64,000 bases of DNA from Ruania alba (GCF_900105765.1 NZ_FNTX01000002.1:868001-932000), one strand, 5' to 3'. Positions 1 through 8,611 are shown, numbered from the stretch's first letter. Translations and numbers: made by a program. Notes: generated by a model not told the origin, from the sequence alone.

Positions 1-976
1 CTGATGACCTGTTCGGTGGCTGCTGGCAGCGACTCGATCGCGCAGCTCGACACCGCGAAGATGGTATCCGGCTGTGGAACGAGTACCTTGAAACGCATCC
101 CTACGACTACACCGTCATCAACAAGCATGACGGTACGTACGTCGGCAGGGTCATCCAGGAAGCCCCAGTCCCAGCCGAGCTCGGCATCCTCATTGGCGAG
201 TGGCTGTACAACCTGCGAGCTGCTCTCGACAACGTCATCTGGGCAACTGCCGCGTACGTGGCCGGCACTATTCCGCCACCCAAACAGCATGTCCTCCAGT
301 ATCCGATCTATGACACCGAGGGCGCCTGGACGAGGAATTTGTACCGGATCGCTGGCCTCGGTGACCATCATCAGCGAATGCTTCACCAGATGCAGCCCTA
401 CAAGAGCGACGTTGACGCGAACTACCTCGGCTGGGTGAACCGCCTCGCACGGGACGATCGCCATCGCCACCCCAACGCGATCACGTCCTACATCGCTGAC
501 CTCAGGCCCGTCGTAGCGCTCCCACCCGGCGCCCGAGCAACCCTCCAGTTCGGCGACCGCATCATCGACAACGGCGCCGCCGACTGCGTTCGTCTCACTG
601 TCCACAACTGGGAACCTGACTTGGTGGTCAAGATCAACCCGCGCCTCGGGATCGACCCAGAAGTTCTCAACTGGTCAGCGTCTCCGTTCTGGCGCCGGTG
701 GGACTTCAGTGAACGCCTTACGATGATGGAGATTTTGTCGCCGGCGAAGTGGCGGTGTACGAATATGACTGCACCGGCAACTCCCGCAAGGAGGATCTCC
801 TTAGCGACGAATACAAGGCCGAGTGCGCCGGGCGCGGCCACCGCATGGCGCCAGTCCACGCCCATCGAGGTGGTGAGACCGAGTGGACCGAGCCCGAGAG
901 CGGTAGGCCGGCCAGCGCGGAGACGATGAAGGAGGTCGGTTACCCGCGCGGACACGGGCCCGACAACGAACCATGA
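1..976 (+). pseudogene. Partial hypothetical protein, apparently frameshifted
   Basis: The 5' end lies outside the window. Reading from base 3 gives a continuous protein with a segment LIGEWLYNLRAALDNVIW, resembling the short GD.LHNLRSALDH-type hypothetical proteins common in actinobacterial accessory DNA. Sensible protein continues to about base 715 (VRLTVHNWEPDLVVKINPRL). The same frame then becomes Ser/Thr/Arg/Pro-rich to a stop at 929. The frame one base back instead encodes a plausible tail (DDGDFVAGEVAVYEYDCTGN, then KAECAGRGH) ending at a TGA at 974-976. Adding one T at the TT of 718-719 joins the two halves as SERL-YDDGDF. I infer one gene with a one-base deletion, real or technical. 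No function can be assigned. Confidence 0.6.
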
Positions 977-1231
977 CCTCCTCACGGCCGGATACTCGGC
1001 CGAGTACCGACAGTTAGAATCAGCACCCCGAAAGTTGAGATATCGAGCCTTGCCTGCTCTAGCTATCCAACCGTTCCAGGAGAGGATCCTCTCTGATCCC
1101 GTGTGTTGTCTCTGACGTGCCCCGGCGGTGAGGTGAGCACGACCGTCGCGGTGCGGGAGTGTTTCCCAGGTCCTCGTTCCCCAGAAAGTGCCTTTGTCTG
1201 CATGGTCGGGCTGAACCGCGCGACCCGTGAA

Positions 1232-2365
1232 TTATCTCCAGAGCGCACTCCCTCCTGGGCCAGAAGTGGGTGGGTCGTCAAGCTGAAACTGGGACCGCCA
1301 GTCCTCGACATCTGGGATGAGTTCGTCGTGGAACCGGTCATCGATACCTGCATACCGGGCCCATGGCAGGGATCGGTTGATGTGCCACAGTGCGCCTTTG
1401 TGCCAGCCCTGGCCGCGTCCGAGGGGGTCCATTGTGACGAGCCGCTCAGCGACTTCGAGGGTGACGTACGCCTCTTGCGGCCACGGGCGGAGACCGAGAT
1501 ACCCGCGGTCGGCCGCCATTGACAGGGGCCAGCGGCGAACCGTGCCGAACTCGTTAACGCGGTCCACCCACCCATACGGGTCGGGATCATCCATCTCGAA
1601 CAGACTGGTGCGCCGCTTGTCCCACCGATGAAGTTGGGGAAGCCACCAGCTAGCCGGTTTCCCGGCTCCCTCAGCTATCGCGGCACCGATCTCTTCGTCG
1701 ATATCGGCGTGGCTGTAAATGCCTGGACCTTGCGCACCCCCACCGGCAGCAGCGGCGACCAATTGCATCGCCAACTCTCCGCATATGAACACAGCAGGCA
1801 GGTGCGTACGAAGGTTTCGTTCCTCCGCCAGCGTGAGGGCGTCCGTGATAGCTGCAGCGGCGCGGTCCAGATGAGCCAACTTTTCAACGCTCTCGGCACG
1901 ACGCTCCGCCTGAGCTTCCTCTGCCTGAAGCCTGAGTTCCTCCCTCGCCACCTCCGGGCGTGCGATCTCGAGTAGCCGTTGGGCTGCGCGAGTCACCGGA
2001 CCGATCTCACCGTAGACGTCATAGGAGAACAGCGCTACATCCGCCGATTCCGCGTACTCCAGGGCCGTCGCCGTATAGCCAGACTGTGCGTAGAAAATCC
2101 TGACAGCTGCATCGTGCGCCGCACCGACCAGCTGTTGCACGTCTGGCGAACCGACCTGCCCGGCATAGTGCTTCACCTGCGCCGCTGCTCCCGTGGCAAC
2201 AGCATCAAGCCCGCCGTCCGTCCCAGTTCGCGTGGGCACTGCATCGGGGAACCCGAGATGCTCGCGCATGTGCCACGCAGCCAACTCCTCGGCATCTCGC
2301 CAATCTGCGATCAGCACCTCGCGAACATGGCGTGACGAGCGGAAAGTCCGTCCTTCTGTGTCCAT
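1232..2365 (-). CDS. Mrr-like restriction endonuclease domain protein
   Basis: This 377-residue protein has an N-terminal PD-(D/E)XK nuclease core of the Mrr_cat type: a helical Glu (E27), GTDGGLDA with the metal-binding Asp, then AQVKHY in which Gln-x-Lys replaces Glu-x-Lys, as in many Mrr/RecB-like nucleases. A helical Ala/Glu-rich stretch follows, then a C-terminal half rich in Trp and Asp (WWLPQLHRWDKR, DPYGWVDRVNEFG) that I do not recognise. Mrr-family enzymes cut methylated or foreign DNA. No methyltransferase or HsdR lies beside it, so it is solitary. ATG at 2365 is preferred over an in-frame TTG at 2374 because TAGGTT ends 7 bases upstream, the spacing of a -10 box for a leaderless transcript. 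Target specificity cannot be read from the sequence. Confidence 0.75.
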   Translation of the reverse strand: MDTEGRTFRSSRHVREVLIADWRDAEELAAWHMREHLGFPDAVPTRTGTDGGLDAVATGAAAQVKHYAGQVGSPDVQQLVGAAHDAAVRIFYAQSGYTATALEYAESADVALFSYDVYGEIGPVTRAAQRLLEIARPEVAREELRLQAEEAQAERRAESVEKLAHLDRAAAAITDALTLAEERNLRTHLPAVFICGELAMQLVAAAAGGGAQGPGIYSHADIDEEIGAAIAEGAGKPASWWLPQLHRWDKRRTSLFEMDDPDPYGWVDRVNEFGTVRRWPLSMAADRGYLGLRPWPQEAYVTLEVAERLVTMDPLGRGQGWHKGALWHINRSLPWARYAGIDDRFHDELIPDVEDWRSQFQLDDPPTSGPGGSALWR

Positions 2366-2409
2366 ACCCAGCAACCTATCGGCTTACAGGACGCGTCGGG
2401 CTGCAAGCA

Positions 2410-3636
2410 TCATGCCATTGTGCGCGGCCGAGCTGGGGTGGTCGGGCTCGATGGGAACACTCTGACGAACCCGGCCATCACAACCAACGTGAGTACGCAG
2501 ACGATGGCGGCAGCCGTGGCACCGCCCCTGCCGCCATGGGCGGCAATCGCACCACCCCCAAGGGCTCCTGCGATGGAGATGCCTACGTACAGGGCGCTCG
2601 TGTTCAGCGCTATCGCTTCGGTACCTGCATCGCCGGCCAGAAGCAGCGCACGGGTATTCATTGGAGGGTTGAACCCCCATCCAGCGAATCCGTAGGCGGC
2701 GAGTGCGAGCATGGTGAGCCACAGTGGCGCAGTGCCGCGTTCCACCATGCCGATCGCAGCAAGACCAGCGATGCCTAGCGCCATCAACGCGAAGGCTGCG
2801 AGCAATGTTCGATCCGCGCCCCAGCGGTCAGTGAGCCGCCCGCCGGCGAAGGTGCCGAGCGCTCCGGCCACACCGACGACGGCGATGAAGACGGCAAGCA
2901 TCGCGCCTCCCTGCCCACTGAGGTCGCGAGTGATGGGGCCGATATAGGTGTAGATCAGCAAGCCGCCGCTGGCACCCATCACCGTGCCTAGCACACAGGT
3001 GAGCACTGCTAGTTGACTGAGAATGCGCAATTGCGCTCGCACGCCAATTTCAGGGGCCCCGGGCAACGTGGGCAACTTGGCGGCGTTGGCCATGGCCACC
3101 ACCACAACGAGCAGTCCCATCGCGATGAATGTGGAACGCCAACCGAACGCCGTGCCGAGCAACGAGCCGACCGGAACCCCAACGAACAGTGACACCGTCA
3201 AGCCGGCGGCAACAACACCCACTGCCCTGCCGATGCGATCGGGAGCTGCGAGTCGGGCGGTCATCGCGAACACGGCTGGGCTGATAGATGCGGCAACCAA
3301 TGCCGCAGCGACACGTAGGACCAGGAGAGCGCCGTAGGTCGGGGCGAAAGCGGTGATGAGGTTGATGACGGCGAACGCGCCCAGGCCGCCCACCACCAGA
3401 GATTTTCGCGGTAACCGGGCAGTTGCAACGGCCAGCGGCGGTGCCGCTACGGCGTACGTTATCGAGAAGACTGTCACCAACTGACCGGCCGCTGCCTCAC
3501 TGACGTGCAGGTCCCGTGCAATCTCGGGCAAGATCCCCGCGATGACGAAATCGTCGGTTCCGATCACGAAGGTGACCAGCATCAAGCACACCAGCCAGGT
3601 AGCGCCCACAGCACGATCGTTGTCAACAGATGTCAT
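2410..3636 (-). CDS. MFS transporter, DHA1-type drug exporter
   Basis: This 408-residue membrane protein has about 12 hydrophobic segments. The N-terminus (TFVIGTDDFVIAGILPEIAR) and the following GQLVTVFSITYAVAAPPLA match the DHA1 / AraJ / chloramphenicol-resistance branch of the major facilitator superfamily, proton-driven exporters of drugs or sugars. The loop AGGRLTDRWGADR corresponds to the conserved loop between two helices. It lies 54 bp downstream of a MerR regulator on the same strand, and that gap carries a MerR-style promoter, so I infer induction of efflux by a small molecule sensed by the MerR protein. The substrate is unknown. The start is ATG at 3636, only 8 bases from the proposed -10. 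Confidence 0.85.
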   Translation of the reverse strand: MTSVDNDRAVGATWLVCLMLVTFVIGTDDFVIAGILPEIARDLHVSEAAAGQLVTVFSITYAVAAPPLAVATARLPRKSLVVGGLGAFAVINLITAFAPTYGALLVLRVAAALVAASISPAVFAMTARLAAPDRIGRAVGVVAAGLTVSLFVGVPVGSLLGTAFGWRSTFIAMGLLVVVVAMANAAKLPTLPGAPEIGVRAQLRILSQLAVLTCVLGTVMGASGGLLIYTYIGPITRDLSGQGGAMLAVFIAVVGVAGALGTFAGGRLTDRWGADRTLLAAFALMALGIAGLAAIGMVERGTAPLWLTMLALAAYGFAGWGFNPPMNTRALLLAGDAGTEAIALNTSALYVGISIAGALGGGAIAAHGGRGGATAAAIVCVLTLVVMAGFVRVFPSSPTTPARPRTMA

Positions 3637-3644
3637 GCTGCAAC

Positions 3645-3675
3645 GCTAAAAACCTGACCCTAGCGTCAAGGTCAA
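3645..3675 (-). promoter_or_regulatory. MerR-type promoter/operator of the MFS gene
   Basis: On the minus strand TTGACC (3675-3670) is followed after 19 bases by TTTAGC (3650-3645). The spacer holds a 21-bp imperfect dyad, ACCT...AGGT, at 3672-3652. An overlong 19-bp spacer filled by an ACCT/AGGT dyad is the usual arrangement of MerR-activated promoters. The ATG lies 8 bases beyond the -10, implying almost no leader. Confidence 0.6.
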
Positions 3676-3690
3676 CCCGGCGCACCAAGG

Positions 3691-4068
3691 TCAGCCCACG
3701 TCGAGTTCGTCCTCCAGCCCGCGGGAGCGTTCTACGAGCCTCTCCCGAGTCCGCTCCAGCCGACCGATCAACTCATCCACGCTGGCCAAACGCTGGCGAA
3801 CTGTCTCAAGTTCGGCCGAGCATCGGGGAGCGGCCATCAACGGTTGATCCAAACAGCCCGCCACCAGGTACTGCCGGACATCGGCGCTCGTGAGGCCAGC
3901 ATCAAACAGTTCCTTCACGTTGACTGCCCGGATGACGTCGGTCTCGTCGTAGACGCGATAGCCGTTGGCGCCACGCTCCGGCGACAACAGACCTTGTTGC
4001 TCATAGTGCCGCAACGACCGAGGACTTGTTCCAACGTACTCGGCAAGTTCACCAATCAACATCTGCAT
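3691..4068 (-). CDS. MerR-family transcriptional regulator
   Basis: This 125-residue protein begins with the MerR winged helix (LIGELAEYVGTSPRSLRHYE then QQGLL) and GYRVYDETDV. It ends in a long dimerisation coiled coil (ETVRQRLASVDELIGRLERT). Between them lies VAGCLDQPLMAAPRC, with two cysteines near the tip of the dimer helix. They may form an effector site, but they do not match the CueR/ZntR metal loops. The frame is open to 4221, but ATG 4068 is chosen because AGAGGGGG lies about 5 bases upstream and the HTH begins at once. It precedes the MFS exporter gene on the same strand and probably activates it from the dyad promoter. The inducer is unknown. Confidence 0.85.
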   Translation of the reverse strand: MQMLIGELAEYVGTSPRSLRHYEQQGLLSPERGANGYRVYDETDVIRAVNVKELFDAGLTSADVRQYLVAGCLDQPLMAAPRCSAELETVRQRLASVDELIGRLERTRERLVERSRGLEDELDVG

Positions 4069-4253
4069 CGCACCCCCTCTCAAGCCACTTGTTCCAGTGT
4101 ATGAAGGACCTTGACCGACCTCGCCATCACCCGCCTGGTTGATGGCATCTGCGTCGCTGGCCTGGATGGAGGAGAGCGTCTCCTGCCCCACGGGGTCAGG
4201 TCCGCTGACGATAGCCTGCAAGGTATCTACGTCAGTTGAAGGAGACCGCCCCT

Positions 4254-4985
4254 GTGGGACTCGTTTTGCCCGTGCTCGCGGTCGTCGTCGGGGTCCTCGT
4301 CGGCATGGTGGGTGTGGGTGGTGTGCTGTTGCCGCCGGGGCTTGTTGCCGTTGGTGAGTTGTCCGCCAATGAGGCGACGGCGACCAGTACGTGGGCCTTC
4401 ATGTTCACCGGTGTGGTCGGCACAGTTGCCTATGCCTGGCGAGGGGTCGTGCCATGGAGCATGCTCGCCCGGTTGACCATCGGGGTCGTGCCGGCGGCGT
4501 TCCTCGGTGCCCTCGTCAACGCGAGGCTGCCTGCGTCCGTTGTCCTGCTTGGACTGGCGGCGATCACCCTGTTCGTCGGCGTGCATCAGTTGCGTCCGCG
4601 CACGGCTCGGCAGTCGCGGGACGAGCTGAGCACGGCTGCGCTGGTCACGGTCGGCGTTTTTGTCGGGTTCGGATCGGCGCTCACCGGAACCGGAGGGCCG
4701 GTTCTGCTCGTGCCGGTGTTGTTGATGCTGGGAGTAGCGCCGTTGCGGGCGGTAGCAGTTAGCCAGGCCGTGCAACTGCCTGTGGTCATCGCCGGCTCGG
4801 TCGGCTACCTGCAGACGGGCCTGACCGATATACGGCTGGGCACGGTGCTCGGCGCCCTCGCCGGGCTCGGGGTCGTGGCAGGAGCAGTGGTGGCCACGCG
4901 CATTCAGGCCGACGGGCTGCGGCGGATCATCGCGGTGGCATGCATCGGAGCCGGGATATTCCTGGTAGTTCGCGCAGCCATATGA
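4254..4985 (+). CDS. TauE/SafE-family sulfite/sulfonate exporter-like permease
   Basis: This 243-residue integral membrane protein has about eight hydrophobic helices. It shows the two-fold TauE/SafE pattern: VGMVGVGGVLLPPGL in the first half and FGSALTGTGGPVLLVPVL in the second. Members move sulfite, sulfoacetate or related anions, and many are uncharacterised. GTG 4254 is chosen because GAAGGAG lies 9 bases upstream. It is transcribed away from the MerR gene, and no sulfur-metabolism gene adjoins it, so the substrate is open. Confidence 0.85.
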   Translation: MGLVLPVLAVVVGVLVGMVGVGGVLLPPGLVAVGELSANEATATSTWAFMFTGVVGTVAYAWRGVVPWSMLARLTIGVVPAAFLGALVNARLPASVVLLGLAAITLFVGVHQLRPRTARQSRDELSTAALVTVGVFVGFGSALTGTGGPVLLVPVLLMLGVAPLRAVAVSQAVQLPVVIAGSVGYLQTGLTDIRLGTVLGALAGLGVVAGAVVATRIQADGLRRIIAVACIGAGIFLVVRAAI

Positions 4986-5102
4986 ATCGGCGGGGTCGGG
5001 TCCAACTGACCGCGACCGTGCGAGCAGACTGGCGCTGACCATCAGCGGATCGCGGACGGGCCCGCTCGGAGTGTGCGCCGTCGGCGACCACGAATTGCCG
5101 CG

Positions 5103-5702
5103 TCAGCGGGAGCGGCCGAGTGTGGCGAGAAGGTCTTCGTGAAGTTCGAACCAGATGCGGTGTGCGGACTCGCGGTCGGTCGCTGTCACCCAGGAGGGAT
5201 CGGTGCGGGCACGACCGAGCGCGGCACTGAATCGGTCGCAGTAGCCGTCGAACCGCGGCAGATGGGCGACCAGTTGCCTTTCGAGCGCGGCCCACGCCTC
5301 GCCGGCGCGGGCGAGTTCCTCGACGGTCTCGGCGAGGCTGATGGCCTGCTCAGCCATACCCATCTCGGCCAACTGCCAACGCGTACATGCGCTGGTGACC
5401 TGACGGTTGAGCGATTCGAACTCGGCCATCACCGCTTCCACCTCGACACGGGCACCCGCACGGTCCAGCTCCTCGGCCAGAAGTACCTCGCCCAGTGTCT
5501 TGCCGGCTTCGGTGAGTGACCAGCCGCCGTCGTCGTCGAACTGGCTCCAAACCACTTGTCCGGCCGCCTGGGCATCGAGCAGGGCTTCATCGACCTGAGC
5601 GGGCGGGATGCCCGCCCGCTCGCACACGGCAGCGTTGCCCGCGTAGCCGAGGATCCGCACCGTGTGGAGGACCTGCAGCCGCACATCGTTCGGTGATGTC
5701 AT
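5103..5702 (-). CDS. Winged-helix-like protein, last gene of the PEP-phosphotransferase operon
   Basis: This 199-residue protein starts with an apparent winged-helix domain (VRLQVLHTVRILGYAGNAAV, then GIPPAQVDEALLDAQAAGQV, then GGWSLTEAGKTLGE), like MarR/PadR-type DNA-binding units. A helical C-terminal half follows (LNRQVTSACTRWQLAEM, LVAHLPRFDGYCDRFSAALG). Its ATG overlaps the stop of the upstream PEP-utilizing gene by 4 bp, so it is translationally coupled as the last of three genes. Proteins of this outline are often annotated as hypothetical or transcriptional regulator beside PEP-synthase-like genes. I infer a regulatory or accessory role for the phosphotransferase. The helical half could bind the substrate or the partner protein. 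Confidence 0.65.
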   Translation of the reverse strand: MTSPNDVRLQVLHTVRILGYAGNAAVCERAGIPPAQVDEALLDAQAAGQVVWSQFDDDGGWSLTEAGKTLGEVLLAEELDRAGARVEVEAVMAEFESLNRQVTSACTRWQLAEMGMAEQAISLAETVEELARAGEAWAALERQLVAHLPRFDGYCDRFSAALGRARTDPSWVTATDRESAHRIWFELHEDLLATLGRSR

Positions 5703-6778
5703 CGGGTCTCCGATCCGGTAATGGTTCCGGCGGTGCCGTCGACCGCGACGAGCACGCCGTCCGGCAGGCCCATGGCGGTGGGGACATCAGTGATAGCAGG
5801 GATGCCCAGCTCGCGGGCAATGATCGCGGCATGCGAGAGCACCCCACCGCGCGTGGTCACGACCGCTGCCGCTCGGGCGAGCAGCGGCGTCCATGCCGGT
5901 GACGTGGCTTGGCATACCAACACCTCACCTGGTGCGAACCGGGAGAAGTCGTCCAGGCCCTCGATGATGCGCAGACGCCCGCGTGCGATGCCTGGGCTGG
6001 CAGGCGAGCCGGACGCCAAGCTCACCGTAGATGTCATCGCCGGGCTGGGGGCAGCCGCGGGGGCACGGTCGGTGGCCGAGGCCCCGGTGATCGGCCGGGC
6101 CTGCAGCACCCACACCTGACCGTCCGCGATCGCCCACTCCACGTCCTGCGGGCCGCCGAGGAGCTGCTCGGCCGACATCGCAGCCCGGCCCACCACTGTT
6201 GCCTGCTCGGAAGTGATCACGTTGTGTGCGGTCAGGCCCTGAGGGTCGCCGTCAGGCGTGAACCTCCACCGCCCCGGATCCGCCTGTCCGGACACGAGCC
6301 GATCTCCCAGGCCGTGGACGGCCTCGATGACGACGCCCCGTCGCCCGGTGACGGGATCGCGGGTGAAAGCCACACCAGCCGCGGCCGGGCGCAGCATCGG
6401 CTGCACGATCACGGCAACCCTGCCCGGGGGCGGCTGGCCGATGACGGACGCATATGCACCCGCCTGCTCGACCGAAGCGGCGGTCTTGCGGACCTCGGTC
6501 TCGACCTCCGCCGTCGGGACGTTCAGGCTGGTGTGGAACTGGCCGGCGAACGAGGACTCGTGCCCGTCCTCGACGGTCCCCGAAGACCGCACGGCGAAGC
6601 TGGTCCCGCCTAGCGCATCCAGGACGCCAGGCACCTCCTGCTCCCAGCCCACGCCCGCATTGACCGGCAGGACGAATCCATCCGGGACCGCGAACCCGGC
6701 CCGCAACAGTTCGCCCAGCACAACGGCCTTCGACCCGCACGCCGCGTCCGCCTCACGGAGCGGGACGAACGCGGTCAC
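5699..6778 (-). CDS. Minimal PEP/pyruvate-binding phosphotransferase (PEP-synthase-like)
   Basis: This 359-residue protein joins an N-terminal ATP-grasp PEP/pyruvate-binding domain (FAVRSSGTVEDGHESSFAGQ, VAVIVQPMLRPAAAGVAFTR, DVEWAIADGQVWVLQARPI, residues about 12-231) to a C-terminal swivelling phosphohistidine domain (TRGGVLSHAAIIARELGIPA, catalytic His316). PEP synthase and PPDK also carry a PEP-binding TIM barrel, and rifampin phosphotransferase carries a rifampin-binding domain between these two. Neither is present here. The phosphate acceptor must therefore be another protein or an unknown small molecule. It overlaps both neighbours by 4 bp. The family and the phosphohistidine are clear; the substrate is not. 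Confidence 0.8.
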   Translation of the reverse strand: MTAFVPLREADAACGSKAVVLGELLRAGFAVPDGFVLPVNAGVGWEQEVPGVLDALGGTSFAVRSSGTVEDGHESSFAGQFHTSLNVPTAEVETEVRKTAASVEQAGAYASVIGQPPPGRVAVIVQPMLRPAAAGVAFTRDPVTGRRGVVIEAVHGLGDRLVSGQADPGRWRFTPDGDPQGLTAHNVITSEQATVVGRAAMSAEQLLGGPQDVEWAIADGQVWVLQARPITGASATDRAPAAAPSPAMTSTVSLASGSPASPGIARGRLRIIEGLDDFSRFAPGEVLVCQATSPAWTPLLARAAAVVTTRGGVLSHAAIIARELGIPAITDVPTAMGLPDGVLVAVDGTAGTITGSETR

Positions 6779-7149
6779 GACGGAGCGTCCAGGCGGGCGA
6801 GCACGCGCGACATCCGCTGCTGCGCGGCCTGCCCCGACCCCAAACCCAGGGCTCCGGCCATCTGCTGGAACGTGACGCCCGAAGCCCTGGCGGCGAACAA
6901 CAACCCCGCCTCCACCTGGTCCAACTCAGCGCGCGCAGCGCCGATCAGCCCCAACCCAGCCATCACCACGTCAGCGTCGACATCCGTGGCGCTCGCCTTC
7001 CAGGCCGCGAGCCGCACGAGATCGCAGTCGCTCGCCGGCTGCCCAGGATGTTGCCACGGTCGCTCGGACAGTTCGTCGCCGCCGACAGCACCCAAGGCGG
7101 TGCGGTGAGCAGAGAGGGCAGCGGCGCGGGAGTGGTCATCCGAAGTCAT
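6775..7149 (-). CDS. Small helix-turn-helix DNA-binding protein
   Basis: This 124-residue protein has a C-terminal HTH-like stretch (ASGVTFQQMAGALGLGSGQA, then AQQRMSRVLARL) after a helical region (GLIGAARAELDQVEAGLLFA). It is the first gene of a three-gene operon and its stop overlaps the start of the PEP-utilizing enzyme by 4 bp. A cluster of CAACAT/ATGTTG palindromes lies just upstream, so autoregulation is a reasonable inference. ATG 7149 is chosen over ATG 7158 because the sequence MTSDDHS begins there, but either start is possible. The fold is recognisable and the partner is unknown. Confidence 0.65.
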   Translation of the reverse strand: MTSDDHSRAAALSAHRTALGAVGGDELSERPWQHPGQPASDCDLVRLAAWKASATDVDADVVMAGLGLIGAARAELDQVEAGLLFAARASGVTFQQMAGALGLGSGQAAQQRMSRVLARLDAPS

Positions 7150-7165
7150 GGACCCCATTCCAGGC

Positions 7166-7198
7166 TATCAACATTATGTTGTCAACATCGTGTTGATA
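7166..7198. promoter_or_regulatory. Nested palindromic operator before the PEP-phosphotransferase operon
   Basis: The outer arms TATCAACA (7166-7173) and TGTTGATA (7191-7198) are perfect inverted repeats. Inside lie CAACAT-T-ATGTTG and ATGTTG-T-CAACAT, so half-sites alternate along 33 bp. The site ends 17 bp before the first possible start codon of the operon, and lies about 160 bp before the divergent lipoprotein gene. This is typical of a cooperative repressor site. Confidence 0.7.
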
Positions 7199-7356
7199 CA
7201 GGTGAGCTCAACATGGGCGGCAGAGCAGGTCTGGTGGACATTGCATCCGAACACGTCGACGACGAGTCGCTCGACGACTTCATCGGGCACCTGTGCCGCC
7301 GCGTTGGGCTGGGGGCTCCGAAAGGTCTCGTTCCGCCCCCGGCTAGTGTGGCTGTC

Positions 7357-8139
7357 ATGCGTTTCCTCGCACGCTACGTCACCGGCGCACTCGCCGTCGT
7401 AGGAGCGGCCGCTCTCGTCGGCTGCTCCTCGCCCGCGTCGCTGGGCGAGGAGTATGCGTGGAACTCCATCGACAATCTGCTCGCTCCGGCGGTCTTCAAT
7501 TCGCACGCCTATGACGTTGTGCAGTTCGCCGAACGCGTCCAAGCTGCTACCGAGGACCATGAGATCGTCATGCTCGGCGTTGAGGAAGTGGACGCCGACG
7601 AGCAGGTGGCAGGCGAGCCGATCGGTTGGATCACTGTTGGCCTGACCGCCCCCGACACGCGAGCGGCGCAAGGGTACTGGAACTCACCGGCCGAGCAGGA
7701 CCCAGGGCCCTACTGCTTCCGGGTCACGTTCACCAATTGGGGCGTGGATGATGTCAGCAGCGCGGATTGTCCGGACTCGCTCGTGGCCGTACCCGCACCG
7801 CCGTCTGAGCGCCCGCGGGTCGCCGTGAACGCCGAGGAGGCCGTGCGGTCGGTGTTGACAGATTTGCCCGACGACCTGCCGTCAGAGGCGGATGTTGTTG
7901 CGGCGGTGACCGCCCTGTTGGAGCCGCACTCGAACGGCGTGACACCGCTCGCACAGGTCACGGCAAGCATCGAGGGCCGGGCGGTCGCCGTGGCCACGGG
8001 CGACGACGACTGCGTCCTCATGGCGCGCTATGCGACCGGCGAGGTAGACGCCGTGTACGTTCCGTCCGTCTATCTAGAGCGCGGCGAGCTCGGCTGCAGG
8101 GCCAGCACAGCGTTCGCAGATCTGCGGCCGCCGCACTGA
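7357..8139 (+). CDS. Secreted lipoprotein of unknown function
   Basis: This 260-residue protein has a short signal peptide ending in a lipobox (AAALVGC, Cys23), so it should be lipid-anchored outside the membrane. The mature part has Cys pairs (GPYCFRVTF with SSADCPDS; DDDCVLMAR with LGCRAS) that could form two disulfides. I recognise no domain. An open frame extends 103 codons upstream, but only ATG 7357 gives a signal peptide, and TAGTGT at 7344-7349 is placed 7 bases before it as the -10 of a leaderless transcript. It is divergent from the PEP-phosphotransferase operon. Confidence 0.7.
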   Translation: MRFLARYVTGALAVVGAAALVGCSSPASLGEEYAWNSIDNLLAPAVFNSHAYDVVQFAERVQAATEDHEIVMLGVEEVDADEQVAGEPIGWITVGLTAPDTRAAQGYWNSPAEQDPGPYCFRVTFTNWGVDDVSSADCPDSLVAVPAPPSERPRVAVNAEEAVRSVLTDLPDDLPSEADVVAAVTALLEPHSNGVTPLAQVTASIEGRAVAVATGDDDCVLMARYATGEVDAVYVPSVYLERGELGCRASTAFADLRPPH

Positions 8140-8248
8140 CCGCCACCTCGGCACCGTCGAGAACTCGCCGCGAAAGCGGCAGGAATAGTCAGGATGACGA
8201 TCGGCCAGTGGCCGGCGCGGCGCCCGACGGACCCGTATCGGTTCGCCG

Positions 8249-8611
8249 TCAGTACGGGGTGACGAAGTTGATCCAGCCCTGCACAACTCCGAACCCGACG
8301 ATCGCCACGACGACGAGGATCACCATCGCCGCACCGGTCAACCACCAGCGGCGACGCCCCACGGTCAAGGCGAGAGCGATCGACCCCGCGTAGACCCCCG
8401 CGATGATGATCGTCCACAGCACCCCGGTAGACGCCCGGTCTGCGACAGTGCAGCCCGGCGGCGGTGGATAGATCGCGGGGCAGGGAACTCCGACGGGGAC
8501 CGCCACCAACCAGATCGCGGCCAAGGCGACCACCAAGACGACAGTTGCGAGAGCCACCCACCATCGCGCCCGAGCACCGCGCGATACCGCGGTTGAGCCA
8601 TCATCGGTCAT
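8249..8611 (-). CDS. Small membrane protein, three helices
   Basis: This 120-residue protein has three hydrophobic segments (LATVVLVVALAAIWLVAVPV; VLWTIIIAGVYAGSIALAL; AAMVILVVVAIVGFGVVQGW). An extracytoplasmic loop after the first carries two cysteines (VPCPAIYPPPPGCTV) that could form a disulfide. It shows no family signature that I recognise. It is convergent with the lipoprotein gene, and the 109-bp gap contains only a short GCCGC-GAAA-GCGGC hairpin at 8167-8180. Function unknown. Confidence 0.6.
   Translation of the reverse strand: MTDDGSTAVSRGARARWWVALATVVLVVALAAIWLVAVPVGVPCPAIYPPPPGCTVADRASTGVLWTIIIAGVYAGSIALALTVGRRRWWLTGAAMVILVVVAIVGFGVVQGWINFVTPY

Noticed and set aside
4069-4253. 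Longer MerR protein starting at 4221
   Set aside because: The extra 51 residues precede a well-formed RBS and match nothing in the MerR family.
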